Source: Panorpa germanica (taxonomy: Eukaryota; Arthropoda; Insecta; Mecoptera; Panorpidae). From it: 64,000 nt of DNA. The translations under genes were made by a program, and so were the position numbers. The notes under the pieces were generated by a model that made no database searches, had not been told where the DNA came from, and saw nothing but the letters and a program-made list of their open reading frames with translations. Position 1 is the first letter of the stretch. The number at the start of each line of letters is the position of its first letter. The DNA lies in contig OY783218.1 of NCBI GenBank assembly GCA_963678705.1, forward strand, positions 15,239,955-15,303,954, in the 5' to 3' direction. Shown piece by piece: positions 11,623 through 23,615 of this stretch.

Positions 11623-12240
11623 GGGCTTATGTCCTATGTCTTAATTTCTATAAAAGTGTACTATATATTAATAAAGTGGGTTACCAGAACCTCAAATGTT
11701 CAATTATTTTTTAATAACTCCTTATATGTTAAGAGATATTAACAATTAAAAAAATCATTTTGTCTCTTTAATTATTAAAGGGATTCAACGTTGTACACAT
11801 GTACCAAGTGCATGTGACATCACAATCCTTGTTACCAACCTTACAGCTCATAAATCTCTGCTATATGTATTTATATATCAAAATATCAAATATTATTTAA
11901 TTATTTCAAGGAACAATCAAATTTCAATATTATGTCTGCCTTAACAGGGTTAAATAAAATAAAAACTTATTATTCTTTGATTTGACTTGATTATTTGACT
12001 ACCAACAGCTGCAAAACATTACCACAGCACTGACCTACTCAACAAATAACTGACTTTAAAATGCATTTCACGCCATACAAATATGGCCGACCATTTCTAG
12101 CGCTAAAACTACAATTAAAACTTTTAATTGCTATATATCCGTCAATATTTAGATATTTAGTAAAATAGACACGCCAATACACATGTATTAACATCAATTT
12201 CAATCAGCAATTGAAAAATCGACCACTAAAAAATGAGGAC
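11623..12240. mobile_element. MITE family copy 1 (right terminus lost)
   Basis: About 600 bp aligning along its length with 43854-44447. It begins GGGCTTATGTCCTATGTCTT and ends AAAAAATGAGGAC, where the other copy continues ACAAGCCC. Hence this copy has lost the last bases of its right inverted repeat. No coding capacity. Confidence 0.75.
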
Positions 12241-12592
12241 TATAAATCCAAGTTTAACTACTTTTCACAGGTCTCTTTTTAACGACTTTCTTTGCAATCT
12301 AAAAACGTTTTAATAATTAAATATTAAAATTATCAAAACGTTTTTAACTAACATAGTCAAGTATTATATTAATACCACATTAATAATTCAATTATAAATT
12401 GAAACAAATTTTACTTTTGTATTTTAAATAAATTATCAGTCATCACTAATACTTGTCCAGCTTTTTCGTTTACTATCCACTCTTTGGTCATAAATATTCT
12501 TTCTAATCATTCCATTTAAATATAAATTAATTACTCTAAATCTACTTAAAAATCTCTGACGTCTTCTTATCTTCAAGTCCCATTGGAGACGC
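12241..12592. other. No gene recognised
   Basis: AT-rich spacer between the MITE and the carrier pseudogene, with a short inverted repeat around AAAACGTTTTAATAATTAAA (12303-12348). No supported coding sequence. Confidence 0.5.
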
Positions 12593-14262
12593 TGGACTTC
12601 TTGTAATCGTGCCCGAATTACTTGATAAGATGATGATGTTGATGAAGCAGCGATTAACTTCGATATAGACGCGAATATAGTAAATACTCTGATGTATCCT
12701 GCAAATATAAGAATACTAATTAGCTAATGTTTTATGTAAAAATCATTTCATTTATTATTAGTTCATTAGCTTACCAATTTTAAGCCTATAGATATTTCTC
12801 GATATATATTTTATCTATTTTTCATTTCTTCATCTATTTCCATAAATTGTAGAACGCCACTTTGTAATACACCAAACATACCAGGGACAAGACCTTAGAA
12901 CAAAGAAAAAATTATATTATATAGAAAAAAGCATAACACAAATTCTTTCGGAAAATTAAATACTTTTTCCACTACTAGACAAAATGGCTATTGTAATTTC
13001 CATAAATCACGTCTTAATTAAACTGTATTAATTAAGGAGGTACAGGATTTAACATAAATGATGAAAACGTTGTGAAATTTGAAGGGTCGATACAAATAAT
13101 TAAAATACATGCTGTCTCAAAATTTTAGAGACCTAGGGCTCATAGTTTTCTTTTTCTACATGATTAAAAATAGTGATTTTCCATACAAATCATGATGTTT
13201 AGCTCAATTTCACCACATAATATAACTTTTAACTATAAAAAAAATGGTAACACGGCTTTCAAAAACTAGGTGTATATAAAAGAATTTTTTCTGTAACTAT
13301 TGCAAAAAGAAAATTGTCAAAAGGATACCTATATACGAAAATATTTAAATAAAACCAGTAAGAAACAGTAAATGTAGGTTATAAGCCGGCAACGTTGCAA
13401 ATGCCAATTTGAGCGGAAAATTCAAAATCGGAATAAATATTATATAAAATATAACAATTTATTGGTGAAAAAACCAAATCATGCATGCTTCAACACACGT
13501 AAATTTGCAGCGTTGCAAAATTTATTATTCCTTTTTCAAAATATTTAATTTGAATTTAAATTGAATTAATATAAATTTGATATTAATCATAGGTAATTTT
13601 TAATTTATTAAACTATTATATGCATAAAAAAAATCATTTTTACAAGCAAAAAGCAGTTTAATAGGGAATTGAAAAATTCATTTTCAAAAGTACAGTCCCA
13701 ATATTTGCTCGTCCTTCATGTACTTCGTATTTTGCATTTCGTATTACCGCGAGATAAACTTTTTGCATTGACGGTACGTCCTGTACCTCCTTAATAAAGA
13801 CAATTTATAAGTCTAACGTTAGTAGTCAGGCAATTGATGTAATAATGCCCAAACCAAAAGTTTCCCCAATATTTGATCTAACTACTTCCAGTTATTTTTA
13901 GATAATTATAGAACATATATATGTGAATAAAAAAATTTAGAAAATGAATTGTGCAATAGATGTGTTCACATTTGGGAGAGGACCACCATTGGAGCATCTT
14001 ATTAAACCTTTATATTAATTACTAAATTAGAATGTATTGCTTTGTTAGGATGGTTGTGAAACAGGAGAAATAATCTCGAGATAACTTATTTCTACTGTAA
14101 TGTCTTATGCAAATAAAACATATCATTTGGATACTACATTAAAATTTATTTCAATAGAAAATTAAGAAAACGAAAAGAAACCCTAAAAGGTGTTTATAGA
14201 TAAAATATTATTCAAATTATAAACTTACTTAAAAGGCAATAATCCATCTATAATAGCGAAAA
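12593..14262 (-). pseudogene. SLC25A32-like mitochondrial carrier, decayed copy 1
   Basis: Three exon-like islands in the right order on the - strand. 14262-14229 gives FAIIDGLLPF (compare RFAVNDG). 12893 leftwards, after TTCTAAG, gives LVPGMFGVLQSGVLQFM plus an EEMKN tail, matching the carrier's 'GFVPGMFGVSHGALQFM' block. 12698 leftwards, after TTTGCAG, gives FASISKLIAASSTS and YQVIRARLQEVQ, matching 'SKLIAA-TYPYQVVRARLQ'. SLC25A32 carries folate/FAD across the inner mitochondrial membrane. The exons for the first repeat between residues ~60 and ~160 are missing and the PYQVVRARLQ context is altered (SSYQVIRARLQ), so this is a deleted copy. A second copy lies at 15876-16827. Confidence 0.62.
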
Positions 14263-14746
14263 TGATTCTTCTTTACCAGAAGCTTTTAGAGATTTTAATT
14301 GTTGAATCAAATTAACAAATACAATCACACAAATGTATTCTACTATTAACTTAAGTCCTACGTAATAAAGATATTACTACGTTTTAAATATAGGAAATGA
14401 ACAAAATGTTACTTATATTAGTTTGGAACACCTGTTGTTGTAGGTTATGTTTAATTAAACTAATATTTAAATTTATTAAAAGTCTGATTACTGTATGTTT
14501 ATGCTTTTCACAATATAAATACACAATTATTTATTAAATGTAAATAATTTTGAATAAAAATGAACACACTAATTTACTAAATACAATTATTTGTTAAAAA
14601 TTACCTACTACATAGAGCAATAATTAGTTACAATTAGCCAATTAGTAAAACATGTATGAAACGGAGCACGTTATCATTTATTACAGGGATCTCTAAATAA
14701 AAAGCTAAGTTGCGAACCAGAAAGAAAGTAGGAATCACCTTATATT

Positions 14747-15727
14747 CTTTGGGTTGGAATTTCTAATAAATATATTGAAAATGATTAAGATTAAAGGTCA
14801 ATAAAAATGATTTTTCCAATTTTTACAGTAAACGGTAAGTTTTATCATAAAAATAGATCAGAAGAGAAGTGTAGATCATGAAATTATCTACAAAAATTGT
14901 TCTTATACTTTTTTTTTCTAAGAATCACCATTCCTGAGATATTGTGATTTTAATTCACAGAAAACAATAATATGTACGCTGAACCACCTTTATGGTATAC
15001 ACGCCATCGGATGTTTAATATGAGTAAAAATATTGGTTTGTGTAACTTGTAAATACAAATTATACGATTGTGAGAATATAATATACAAAGTGTTCCGAAA
15101 TTACACAGTTATGCAATGTGACTTAAATTAACTATTTAAAGTGCAAGTTAAAACATTTTATGTAAAACATCAAATAAACTTAACACATGTTAAGATATTC
15201 ACATAATACAAGAATTATGAAATCATTTTTCTTTCATTTGCTCAAGGATCTCTAGGATAACATCACAATAGTGTTATCTTGATTCAGTAATAGTCAATTT
15301 TTATCGCATTTTATTGACATTACCACAAATTAGATTAAAAAACAAAAGAAACACTACTATGTGGAATACGACTTCTTCAACTTTTAGAATCGCAATATCT
15401 CAGGAATGGTGATTCTTAGAAAAAAAAAGTATAAGAAAAATTATTGTAGATAATTTCATGATCTACAACTTTGGTGTGATCTATTTTTATGATAAAACCT
15501 ACCGTTTACCGGAAAAATTGTAAAAACCATTTTTGTTGACTGTTAATCTTGAATAACTTTTTTTGCAGATGTGCGATCGCTGAGGACTTTTAGTATTTTA
15601 TTTGTAACAGTGTACCTAAGGTCTGTACCAACTTTCAGCTCTATGCGAAATATAGCTAATTCAAATGTTTACTTTGTCCGGGTTATCTTTGGGTTAGAAT
15701 TTCTAATAAATATATTGAAAATGATTA
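14747..15727. mobile_element. Insertion with inverted arms, flanked by 41-bp direct repeats
   Basis: The 41-bp flanks (14747-14787 and 15687-15727, beginning CTTTGGGTTRGAATTTCTAA) differ at one base. Between them ~165-bp arms are inverted: 14790-14952 against 15380-15552, including TCTAAGAATCACCATTCCTG and its complement. No coding frame. The flanks are much longer than usual target duplications, so recombination may have shaped the structure. Confidence 0.6.
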
Positions 15728-15875
15728 TTACTAACATATAAATTGCAAGATTATGAATCTTACCTTTCATAACATACAGAATACACCACCGACATCTCCT
15801 TCTTTAATAATAAGACTTCCAGCGGTAAAACTTGTAAATTGTTCCCATATTGATATTACAAGACATATATTAGGC

Positions 15876-16827
15876 GTGATATGGGGCCCGAATTACTTGA
15901 TAACAATATGATGTTGATGAAGCAGCGATTAACTTTGATGTACCCTGCAAATATAAGAATACTAATTAACTAATGTTTTATGTAAACAACATTTCATTTA
16001 TTATTAGTTCATTAGCTTACCAATTTTATGTCTATAGGCATTTCTCGATATATATTATATCTATTTTTCATTTCACTTTGTTTGTCATAAATTGTAGGGC
16101 GCCACTTTGTACTACAGCCAACATTCCAGGAACAAAACCTTAGAACAAAGAAAAATTATATTATACAGAAAAAAACATAACACAAATTCTTTCGGAAAAT
16201 TAAATACTTCTTCAACTACTAGACAAAACAGCTATTGTAATTTCCATAAATCACGTATAAATTAAACTGTATTAATTAATAAAGACAATTTATAAGTCTA
16301 ACGTTAGCCGTCAGGCAATTGATGTAATAATGCCCAAACAAATATTTGACCTAACTACTAGAGTTATTTTTAGATAATTATAGAACAAGAATATGAATAA
16401 AAAAATTTAGAAAATGAATTTTGCAATAGATGTGTTCACATTTGGGAGAGAACTACCATTGGAGCATCTTATTGAACCTTTAATTAATTACTAAATTAGA
16501 ATGTATTACTTTGTTACGAAGGTTGTGAAACAGGAGAAATAATCTCGAGATAACTTGTTTCTACTGTAATGTCTTATGCAAATAAAACATATCATTTGGA
16601 TGCTATATTAAAATTTATTTCAATAGAAAATTAAGAAAACGACCCGAATGAAAACGAAAAGAAACCCTAAAAGGTGTTTATAGATAAAATATTATTCAAA
16701 TTATAAACTTACTTAAAAGGCAATAATCCATCCGTAATAGCGAAATGTTGTAAGTAGGCATAAACTTTAAAATAATGACGTCCACATTAACTTTGTAGTG
16801 TTTCACTAGCTGCTGGAGTTCTTGCAG
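15876..16827 (-). pseudogene. SLC25A32-like mitochondrial carrier, decayed copy 2
   Basis: Same three islands as copy 1. 16827-16713 (acceptor TTGTTATAG) contains sequence reading HFAITDGLLPF but with a stop upstream in that frame. 16138 leftwards gives FVPGMLAVVQSGALQFM and soon a stop. 15944 leftwards, after CTGCAG, gives TSKLIAASSTSYCYQVIRA and then diverges. The non-coding sequence between islands also aligns with 12640-14290, so the two copies arose by duplication of a genomic block, not by retroposition. Shorter than copy 1 through several deletions. Confidence 0.6.
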
Positions 16828-18075
16828 CTATAACAAGAAGAAAATAAATGTTAACATTTAACACAGACAATAATAATTAGTTAACAGTTATTGATGGTTA
16901 CCGCCAGTTAATAAAAAACTGAAAACAAATCTAATAATTTTTGCAATAAATACAAAGTACATAGATTTTAGATTCATTATTAAAAGTTGCACAAAAAGTA
17001 TGTTTCCAAACATAACATTTTACATGAGAATGTCAGGGGGTACTCTATACTGATGGAGAACTAAAGATCAACCAGAAAATAGAAAAAAAGAACTACAAAA
17101 TACATTGGTAGAGGTGTGTGTTGATCCAGTTCTGATCATATAAATAATAAGAAATAATTATATTTCATGACAGGACTATAGAATCACAAACTGTTCTTGC
17201 TAATTTGTATTTATCACTAAAGTTACCTAAGTTATTATGGTTAGAGATATTAGAATTTCTACACAGCATCATACTACAGCACCAATTACTAATATTTCCA
17301 CTAATGAACTATTTAAAACCACTTAAATAGAGCAAATACATATTTTTCCAATGTCGCCATCTTTAACGGCCATTACTCTTGAGTGATTGAGTTTTTTATG
17401 TTAAGTATTACCATAAGCAAAATTGTAAATATAAATTTGAGAACGCGCGATTTTTAAATTTAAAAAAAATGTATTTCTTACTAAAAATATTAATATATTT
17501 TAAAACTGCATTAATTTAATAGTATTCATTATTCGATATATAAGTTGTAGTGAAACTCTTTACTAAATTAATTTAATCCACAAAAGTAATCAAAGAACAA
17601 TAATCAAAAGTAACAGTAATATCACAGTATTTGATAAAATTTATATGATGTTAATAAATATAATATAATTGTAATGTTTATTAAGACTTAATAATAATTA
17701 AGATTTATATGATGTTAATATAAGTGTCCTTAATGGGATCGACTAATCAGAGGCCTACTTAATATAAAAAATACCTTGAATCTTGTGAGAAGTATAGGCG
17801 ACTTATCTAAGGGATAGATGGAATATACTCTTCTTAAAATGGATAAATAAATATGTTGTATTATATTTGTTGCCCAGTTTAAAATATAGGTAAGTTCGTA
17901 AAAGTTCCTCCTACTGTAACTTTACTTCTCCAAGACGTAATGTGGGCGTAACCTTGACCTTTTGCTAATCAAACATATATATAGGCTCATTACTTATTTA
18001 GTTATTCGACAAATAAATTTAACTAAATATCTATAATATTATAAAATCAATTGTTAAACAAAAAATTGGAGCCTT
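16828..18075. other. No gene recognised
   Basis: AT-rich sequence without a supported exon, RNA gene or clear repeat. A short direct repeat of AAGATTTATATGATGTTAAT-like sequence lies around 17635-17720. Confidence 0.45.
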
Positions 18076-18408
18076 ACCTAATATCTCAAATACACCAGAA
18101 ATGGTAAAAACCGAACTTTCGTTGCTTGCTAAAGAAAGTCGTCAAAGTATAATCAAAAGTATATGAAATTCACCGCATCACAAAGAAACATGATCACAAA
18201 GTATTGCATCCATTTTCCAACTTATCACTGCAATTTCCATGCTATTGACTTAGTACAGGCCAACTGTAAAGAAATTTATATCAAAAACATTGACACATAT
18301 AAACTGAAAAATGAAAATGTTTTATCCATGTGGCAAGAATCGTTAAACAGTGTGGATGCGACATATTGTACAAATTGCATAAAGACTGTGGAAAACAAGA
18401 TGTTATAA
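18076..18408 (+). pseudogene. DDE_3-type transposase C-terminal fragment
   Basis: The open frame 18163-18408 encodes FPTYHCNFHAIDLVQANCKE and then an MWQESLNSVD segment and a CTNCIKTVE tail. This is the layout of the C-terminus of IS630/Tc1-related DDE_3 transposases ('LPPYHCxxNAIELVWxxxK'). The last catalytic acid is Asp in AIDLV where the family has Glu (AIELV). The 87 bp upstream give TPEMVKTELSLLAKESRQSI, also plausible for the region before that motif, but with a stop between. Everything N-terminal is absent, so the fragment cannot be active. Confidence 0.66.
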
Positions 18409-19190
18409 AGAAACAGATTTTTTTTTCTTAAGTTCCTAAGTTTTATAATTATAAGTGCATAATGAATTTAATTGTGATAACAATCTAACAAGGGACTCAA
18501 CAGTCTTACGTCAAGCATAATTACTCTGAGCTATTGTGCCATCATTAATAATTGTACATATTACATTATAAACAATTATATAAAGAAACATAAATAAAGA
18601 ATTAACTTTTAACTCAGTTATTTGTTATTTACAAAAATAACATGCATTGCAAATATTTCAATATGTATAAATATTAATTAATAAATAAGAAGATCTTGAC
18701 AAATTAATCTTTAATAAGTTAATTTAGTAAAAAATAGTTTATTTCAATATAAATCATTTCTAAACATACTCGTATACATAGTTTTTTAAATTATTTCACA
18801 ATAGCTCTTATAGATGACGCTGTTATAAAATATATTTTGCTGTATAAGTTCGTCTGCACACGGGTCGACTGATTGCAAATTAGTCGAGCAACGAAAACGA
18901 AAAACGAGCCATGTTTCGTGAACTATAGAATTTCTAGCAATAGGGGATTCTATTGTGTCGTATTATGAGGTATTAGTATGGATTTAAATATTTTTAAATA
19001 GTATTTGTGCACATCTCTGCTCATGATGTCAAACATAGTCGCTCAAAACCAGTTTAGTTTCGTTCGTGCCGTGCGTTCTCTCACTAACAACACAGTTACA
19101 TTCTCATTCGATTCGGGCAGATTCGGGGCTCGCATTTGCAATCAGTTGACTTATGTGCAGACGGCCTAAGTGCTAAATAAATTATATTAC
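18409..19190. other. Spacer with repeat remnants
   Basis: Contains a tRNA-like remnant near 18490-18530 (AGGGACTCAACAGTCTTACG, related to 11218-11260) and one end of the CAGAGATG-type MITE at about 18983-19020. The segment 18850-19165 is GC-richer and starts and ends with related CGTCTGCACA / TGTGCAGACG sequence (inverted), suggesting another small inverted-repeat element. Confidence 0.45.
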
Positions 19191-19996
19191 CTGTATGAAC
19201 TGAAGGTGTATCTTTCAAATCCACTTCTTTGCAATAGGAGTATTCAGAAAAAAGACGAACTGACGGAGGAACTGGAAGAATATAAAAAGAATTCTCTGCT
19301 GCATTCTTTGAAATTCCTGTAAATGTAATATAAATTATTTAATAATAGAAATTAATGAAGTAGAAAAAACACAACATAACATATAATAAGATTATAAATA
19401 TATTAAGATCATACCTAGAATATTTAGTGTAGGAAGCGAATTTTTTTTCAGCTTGAAGGGCGATATACATTGTTCCATAAAATGTCTTTTACAAACCATA
19501 TTATTTTTTCGAATGGTTGTCTTCTCTTTATTTAATAATTCAGAATTTCCAATTCGTTCCAACCATATTTGAAAAAAAGAGAAGATCTTCAGGAAAACGA
19601 AAACGGCTAGATTGTTTGTCCTTACATCCTGGAGCACTACAAAGCATAGTATATGAGCCTGTAAAAACCATTTTAAAATTAATTAATTAATTAATAAAGC
19701 ACAATGGAGAGTTTGTTATATGAAGCCTCATAAAAAAGCATAAAAATCGAAAAAACCAAACACTATACACAACATAATTCCTATATCAGATATACGTCGA
19801 AAGTGACAATATTAAATATAACATATTAATATAGAATAATGTAGATATTCCATAATGTACCATACCATACAAGATGTACCATAAGAAAATTACAATTTAT
19901 TACCTAACTTAAACAGTTTAGGTTCGATACGTTTTTCTTTTGAGCACAACTGAAATGGGTTTTCATCTTTTTTAAATATTTTTGGTCGAATAAAAT
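19191..19996 (-). pseudogene. THAP-domain gene, three exons, one frameshift
   Basis: Exon 1 (19996-19904) reads FIRPKIFKKDENPFQ and RIEPKLFKL. Exon 2 (19658-19415) starts the THAP fold with MLCSAPGCKDKQSSRFRFP and, after a one-base frameshift, continues WLERIGNSEL, VCKRHFMEQC and LKKNSLPTLN. Exon 3 (19316-19191) reads ENSFYILPVPPSVRLFSEY. THAP domains are C2CH zinc fingers that bind DNA; the C-x4-C, C-x2-H (CKRH) and the LPTL end are all present. All three exons meet in the same phase (phase 1) at GT/AG sites, which supports a real gene structure. The single frameshift lies between RFRFPED and WLERIG. Exons further 3' were not found. It could be host-derived or from a P-element-like transposon. 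Confidence 0.62.
19697..19932. repeat. 236-bp duplication, copy 1 (identical to 24255-24490)
   Basis: Every base I compared is identical to 24255-24490, starting AAGCACAATGGAGAGTTTGT and ending TAGGTTCGATACGT. It spans the 3' part of THAP-gene exon 1 and most of the following intron. Confidence 0.9.
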
Positions 19997-20029
19997 CTAC
20001 AATAAAATTAATAAGATAACTGTCACTCA

Positions 20030-20106
20030 CCAGTTAATCTTGTGAATTGTGAAGAAACTTCGGCTTACAAAACACTGCAAAACTCCCGAAGCACCTTTCT
20101 TGAACC
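20030..20106 (-). pseudogene. Exon-like relic related to the carrier 'GFVPGMFGV' exon
   Basis: After CTTTGTTTCAG the sequence reads FKKGASGVLQCFVSRS, which resembles the LVPGMFGVLQSGVLQFM exon at 12893 in position of the GxxGVLQ core. The sequence upstream of the splice site is shared with the exon at 23507-23615. The rest is not recognisable. Confidence 0.4.
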
Positions 20107-22941
20107 CTGAAACAAAGAAAAAAAAAATTAAAATATGCTTCATAATTTGTTTACTTCCAAAACTATTTAGAACATAACATATTAGAACGAATTAAATACT
20201 ATTAGAACGTGAGATAATGACTGGGATATTAATTGTTTATATACATTTGTATTTTTTATAGGTACCTGCTGATTTTATTCATTAAAATATATAAAAATGG
20301 ACGTATATATGTTATACATGTTAAGAGTAAATCTCTTTTTTAATGCATTATCAATACACCTTGAAACAACACAACTTGTAAACAAATTTAACTCTATTTT
20401 ACGCAAAGGTTATATTCTACTTATAAATGATCAGTATTGTACGAACCTTTTAACGTATTTTAAACATAATTCATTAAAATTTCAACAATTAACCACAGAA
20501 ACACTCAGAAAAATAAAACATGTTCATTTATATTTACGAACTCATGTCAAAACTATGTGTCATTGTTAATTTTTTGTATATGAAGCTTGAATGAAGTCAA
20601 AAATATGGTGTTTTTCAAAGCCATCTCTGTTGGTGGTCAAAAATATTCATAATAACCCAAATATATAAAATAATAATTCAAATTACGAGAGTTCGGCGAT
20701 GACTCATACTTAAAACAAGTTGTGGAGTATAAACTGCCGATAAACTAAAAAGCACTGACTCACTTATTTTTCTATAATGTGTATAGAAACGAATAAGATA
20801 AAATAGTATAAAATAGAAACAAATCAATGTTTAGTTCTTATTTTATGAACTGTCATAAATATATTTATAAATATGTTCAACTTACTTCCTATTGCGAGAT
20901 CGTTTATCCAATATCTTTCTGCATTCTCCGTTTTCTTATTTGACCAGGAAACGAGTAATTATTCTTGTCAATCACTAAAAACAATGCACAAAGTTTAATT
21001 ATTGTAATTACTTTACGTGATCTTAAGAACCCACAATATAGGCGAAAATTTAAATTAAATTAATTCAATAGTTACCTTGAATATTCAAACAAGATATTGG
21101 GGTATTGATATCTCATGATATGTCACCAGTGTTCTTTGAGGTTGACCACTTAAGATTTCGTGCATCATAGCGCCTTGAAGCAAATGCAAAAATCTGTAAA
21201 TTGTTTAATATTTAGTGTTCTGTATAAAAACATTGTAATTAAAGCTGTTAATGTTCTGAGAGTATATTTGTCTGCATCTTTGACTCGACAATTTTAGCTT
21301 ATTTGTTTTGTGCTAAACAAAATTAAAAAAAAATCGTACCTATTTATCTCCATATTTAATTAAATTGCCTTTCATCACGCTTTCAGTATTTAAAGATTAC
21401 TTTTTGAAATCATTTTTAATATAATTATTATTTTATTATATGTTTAATGTTTTTAATATACACGAGACACACTATACATCTGTCAAAATAAAAAAAAAGA
21501 TGGCAGCTAATCTAAGACGCAAACTAAAATGTTATCGATTACTGTAGTATTATCTCTGTACTGTATGGGTTAAATTTTTAAATAATAAAAAAATTGCTAC
21601 ACCAAAATGCACAGTTCAATGATGGATTCCTGGAACATATGAATTAAAAAAAAAAACTATTTGCTTTTGTATCGACGTCTAGTCTCATATAACACGATTT
21701 CATAAACACCGCATTATGCAGGAACCTATCTACCAAATTACTGGGATCTGTAACAAACACAAATAGAATACAGAAAATATTTTACCTAAACATGAACATT
21801 TTTATTTGTTGTTTTTATTTAATACTCAACCTAAATAATTTATTCTAATTCATAAAATTGAATAAACTTCTTCGACATCATTGGCGTTCAAACATTTTAA
21901 TACATTTTAATTATGTTTAAAAAATGATATATGAGTGAATATTTCACTGACGATAAACCAATTATTCTGTCGACGAATTTTTATTTTACATAACTTGTTT
22001 TTAGTTAAGATTTTAACTTATACAATTTGTCGTAAAACAGATGAATTGGTTTTGCATTTAATATAATCGAACACCGTACTTCAACGTGGTAAATATTGGA
22101 AATTATTTGAAAAACATTCACATAGTCAGATCGTTCGAAGAATTTGGTACTTATTATTATTTTTATCTGACTATCGAACATCAAACGGTTATTGTCAGAC
22201 ATTATTTTCCAATTTATCTAAATTATGGATCAGGTATAAATATATGCAATTAGTTCCATTTCGTGACTAAACTAAAACGTTTACATTAGAGCTATATATT
22301 ACAAAGATATATTCAATATATTCAAATATATTGTAAAAACACAATGAAGGGACCTTTCCAGGGAATAGAATGCAAAGATGCAAACACATTTTTGTCAGTA
22401 ATGAGTAACTGTTGAAAATAACTCTGAAAACAAAATTATTAATTATTCCATATTAATGATGTCATGTTTGTAATCTTGGTACATTAACAGTCATTTATAT
22501 CATTTATATGATATATACGAAACCAAAAGAACAAAATTACACAATTACACAGATTTATACCGAATTCCCAAATAGTTACTGTATAATATGCCTAAATAGC
22601 TAATATGTAGTTTTCTTTTATAAACAATTTGTTTGTAAAAGTGATACAAATATAAATTCATTGATTTGAAATTCCTTAAAAATCAATTCAATTTGAAAGT
22701 CCAAAGCAATCACAGAGAAGTTAGCATATTTAAGAAAGCTTGTTAAAACAGACTTTTGGATTTATTCTGTTTTAAGTAAAACATTTCTATTTCATACTTT
22801 CTTAACGATACAAGAATATAAAGAGCATATAAAAAATTTATATTTCATATATATGTGTATATATATATATATAAAAAAAAATAAACGAAATAAATAAAAT
22901 ATATTTTCTTCATAATCATTATTAAAACATAATTTTCAAAT
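20107..22941. other. Long stretch without a supported gene
   Basis: AT-rich. Open frames at 20297-20569 (+, 90 codons) and 22005-22202 (-, 65 codons) are free of simple repeats but match no family I know. A partial end of the ATATAGTTCAAATTACG MITE lies at about 20677-20805. The part 20107-20650 aligns loosely with 23620-24200. Short TA runs occur near 22850-22875. Confidence 0.45.
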
Positions 22942-23507
22942 TCAATTAAATTTATGTTTGTTAACTAAAGCTTGCAATAATCTTAACTTTGCTTTTATTT
23001 GTTTATATAGTGCATATGTTGATTCCATTCCAATTCTGTCATCTTTTTGCATTTTTCTTCCGTTAATATCAACAAAATCATGTTCATATTCTTTAATAGT
23101 TCTTCGTAATTGTTTCTTTTCATCTCTCGTTAAAATTAATTGTTGTTTCAATTCTTCTAAGGGTAAAACGTGCAAGTTCTCATTAACCGAACTACTAGAT
23201 GTTGAATTTGAATCAGTTGATTTTAAAGATGGAGGAGATTCGTCTATTTTACTTCCAAGTGATAAAGATTTTTCCATTTTTAAGATATCCGGCTTTATTG
23301 ATAATACTGATGACGAGGATGATAATGACAAAGATGGTCTTGCAATTTCTTGTGATTGCAATTCAATATCTCGTACGAGGCCCTCGTTATTTCGATCGGT
23401 CTGTTGCTCTTTTATATTCAAATATACATTAAAGAGTCATATAATATACTATTAAATCAGAATTTATTCATTATATGTAAAACGCAAAACATTTTAAGAT
23501 TCTTACC
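22942..23507 (-). CDS. FAM13 family protein, C-terminal exons (partial)
   Basis: Exon 23400-22942 encodes a Ser-rich linker and then LPLEELKQQL, TRDEKKQLRRTIKEYEHDF, NGRKMQKDDRIGM and KQIKAKLRLLQALVNKHK before TGA. This is the C-terminal coiled-coil of FAM13 proteins (human: 'REEKKRIRKKLRDFED', 'NGRNVQKEDR', 'YKHIKAKLRLLEVLISK'). The exon before it, ending at 23507, reads RDIAHPIYDRYRLVKRMVA, matching FAM13 'LYDRYRLVKQ', and joins in phase 0 through GT (23506) and AG. FAM13A links Rho-GAP function to beta-catenin and metabolic signalling in mammals. The N-terminal RhoGAP domain and earlier exons are not found here. In the YDRYR frame a TGA lies about 20 bp before the motif, and the only strong acceptor further up (23616) is shared with carrier relics. 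So the exon's start is uncertain and this may be a truncated copy. Confidence 0.72.
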
Positions 23508-23615
23508 GAATTTCCTCGTGCAACCATACGCTTAACGAGCCGATACCTGTCATAAATCGGATGTGCAATATCTCGCGCTTCGCCAACAAATCACCCGAAG
23601 CATCTTCCTGGAAAC
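23508..23615 (-). pseudogene. Acceptor segment shared with the 20.1-kb relic, joined to the FAM13 exon
   Basis: Read leftwards, CTTTGTTCCAG at 23616 is followed by GTTTCCAGGAAGATGCTTCG, which aligns with GGTTCAAGAAAGGTGCTTCG after the acceptor at 20107. The upstream intron sequence aligns too. In one frame it runs open (FQEDASGDLLAKREI) into the FAM13 region but in the wrong frame for YDRYR. The feature overlaps the 5' end of the FAM13 exon, whose exact start is unclear. Confidence 0.4.

Noticed and set aside
20297-20569. 90-codon + strand open frame
   Set aside because: No family resemblance, no visible splice partners; overlaps sequence that is loosely duplicated at 23.7-24.2 kb where the frame is not kept.
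22005-22202. 65-codon - strand open frame starting MSDNNRLMFDSQIK
   Set aside because: Composition looks protein-like, but there is no recognised motif, no second exon and no conservation evidence in the window.
22958-23455. 165-codon + strand open frame opposite the FAM13 exon
   Set aside because: It is the antisense shadow of the FAM13 C-terminal exon, which has clear family motifs on the other strand.
23191-23510. Spacer-separated repeats as a possible CRISPR array (also considered for the 45/46-bp blocks)
   Set aside because: The minisatellites have no variable spacers and the context is eukaryotic; nothing elsewhere has the repeat-spacer layout.
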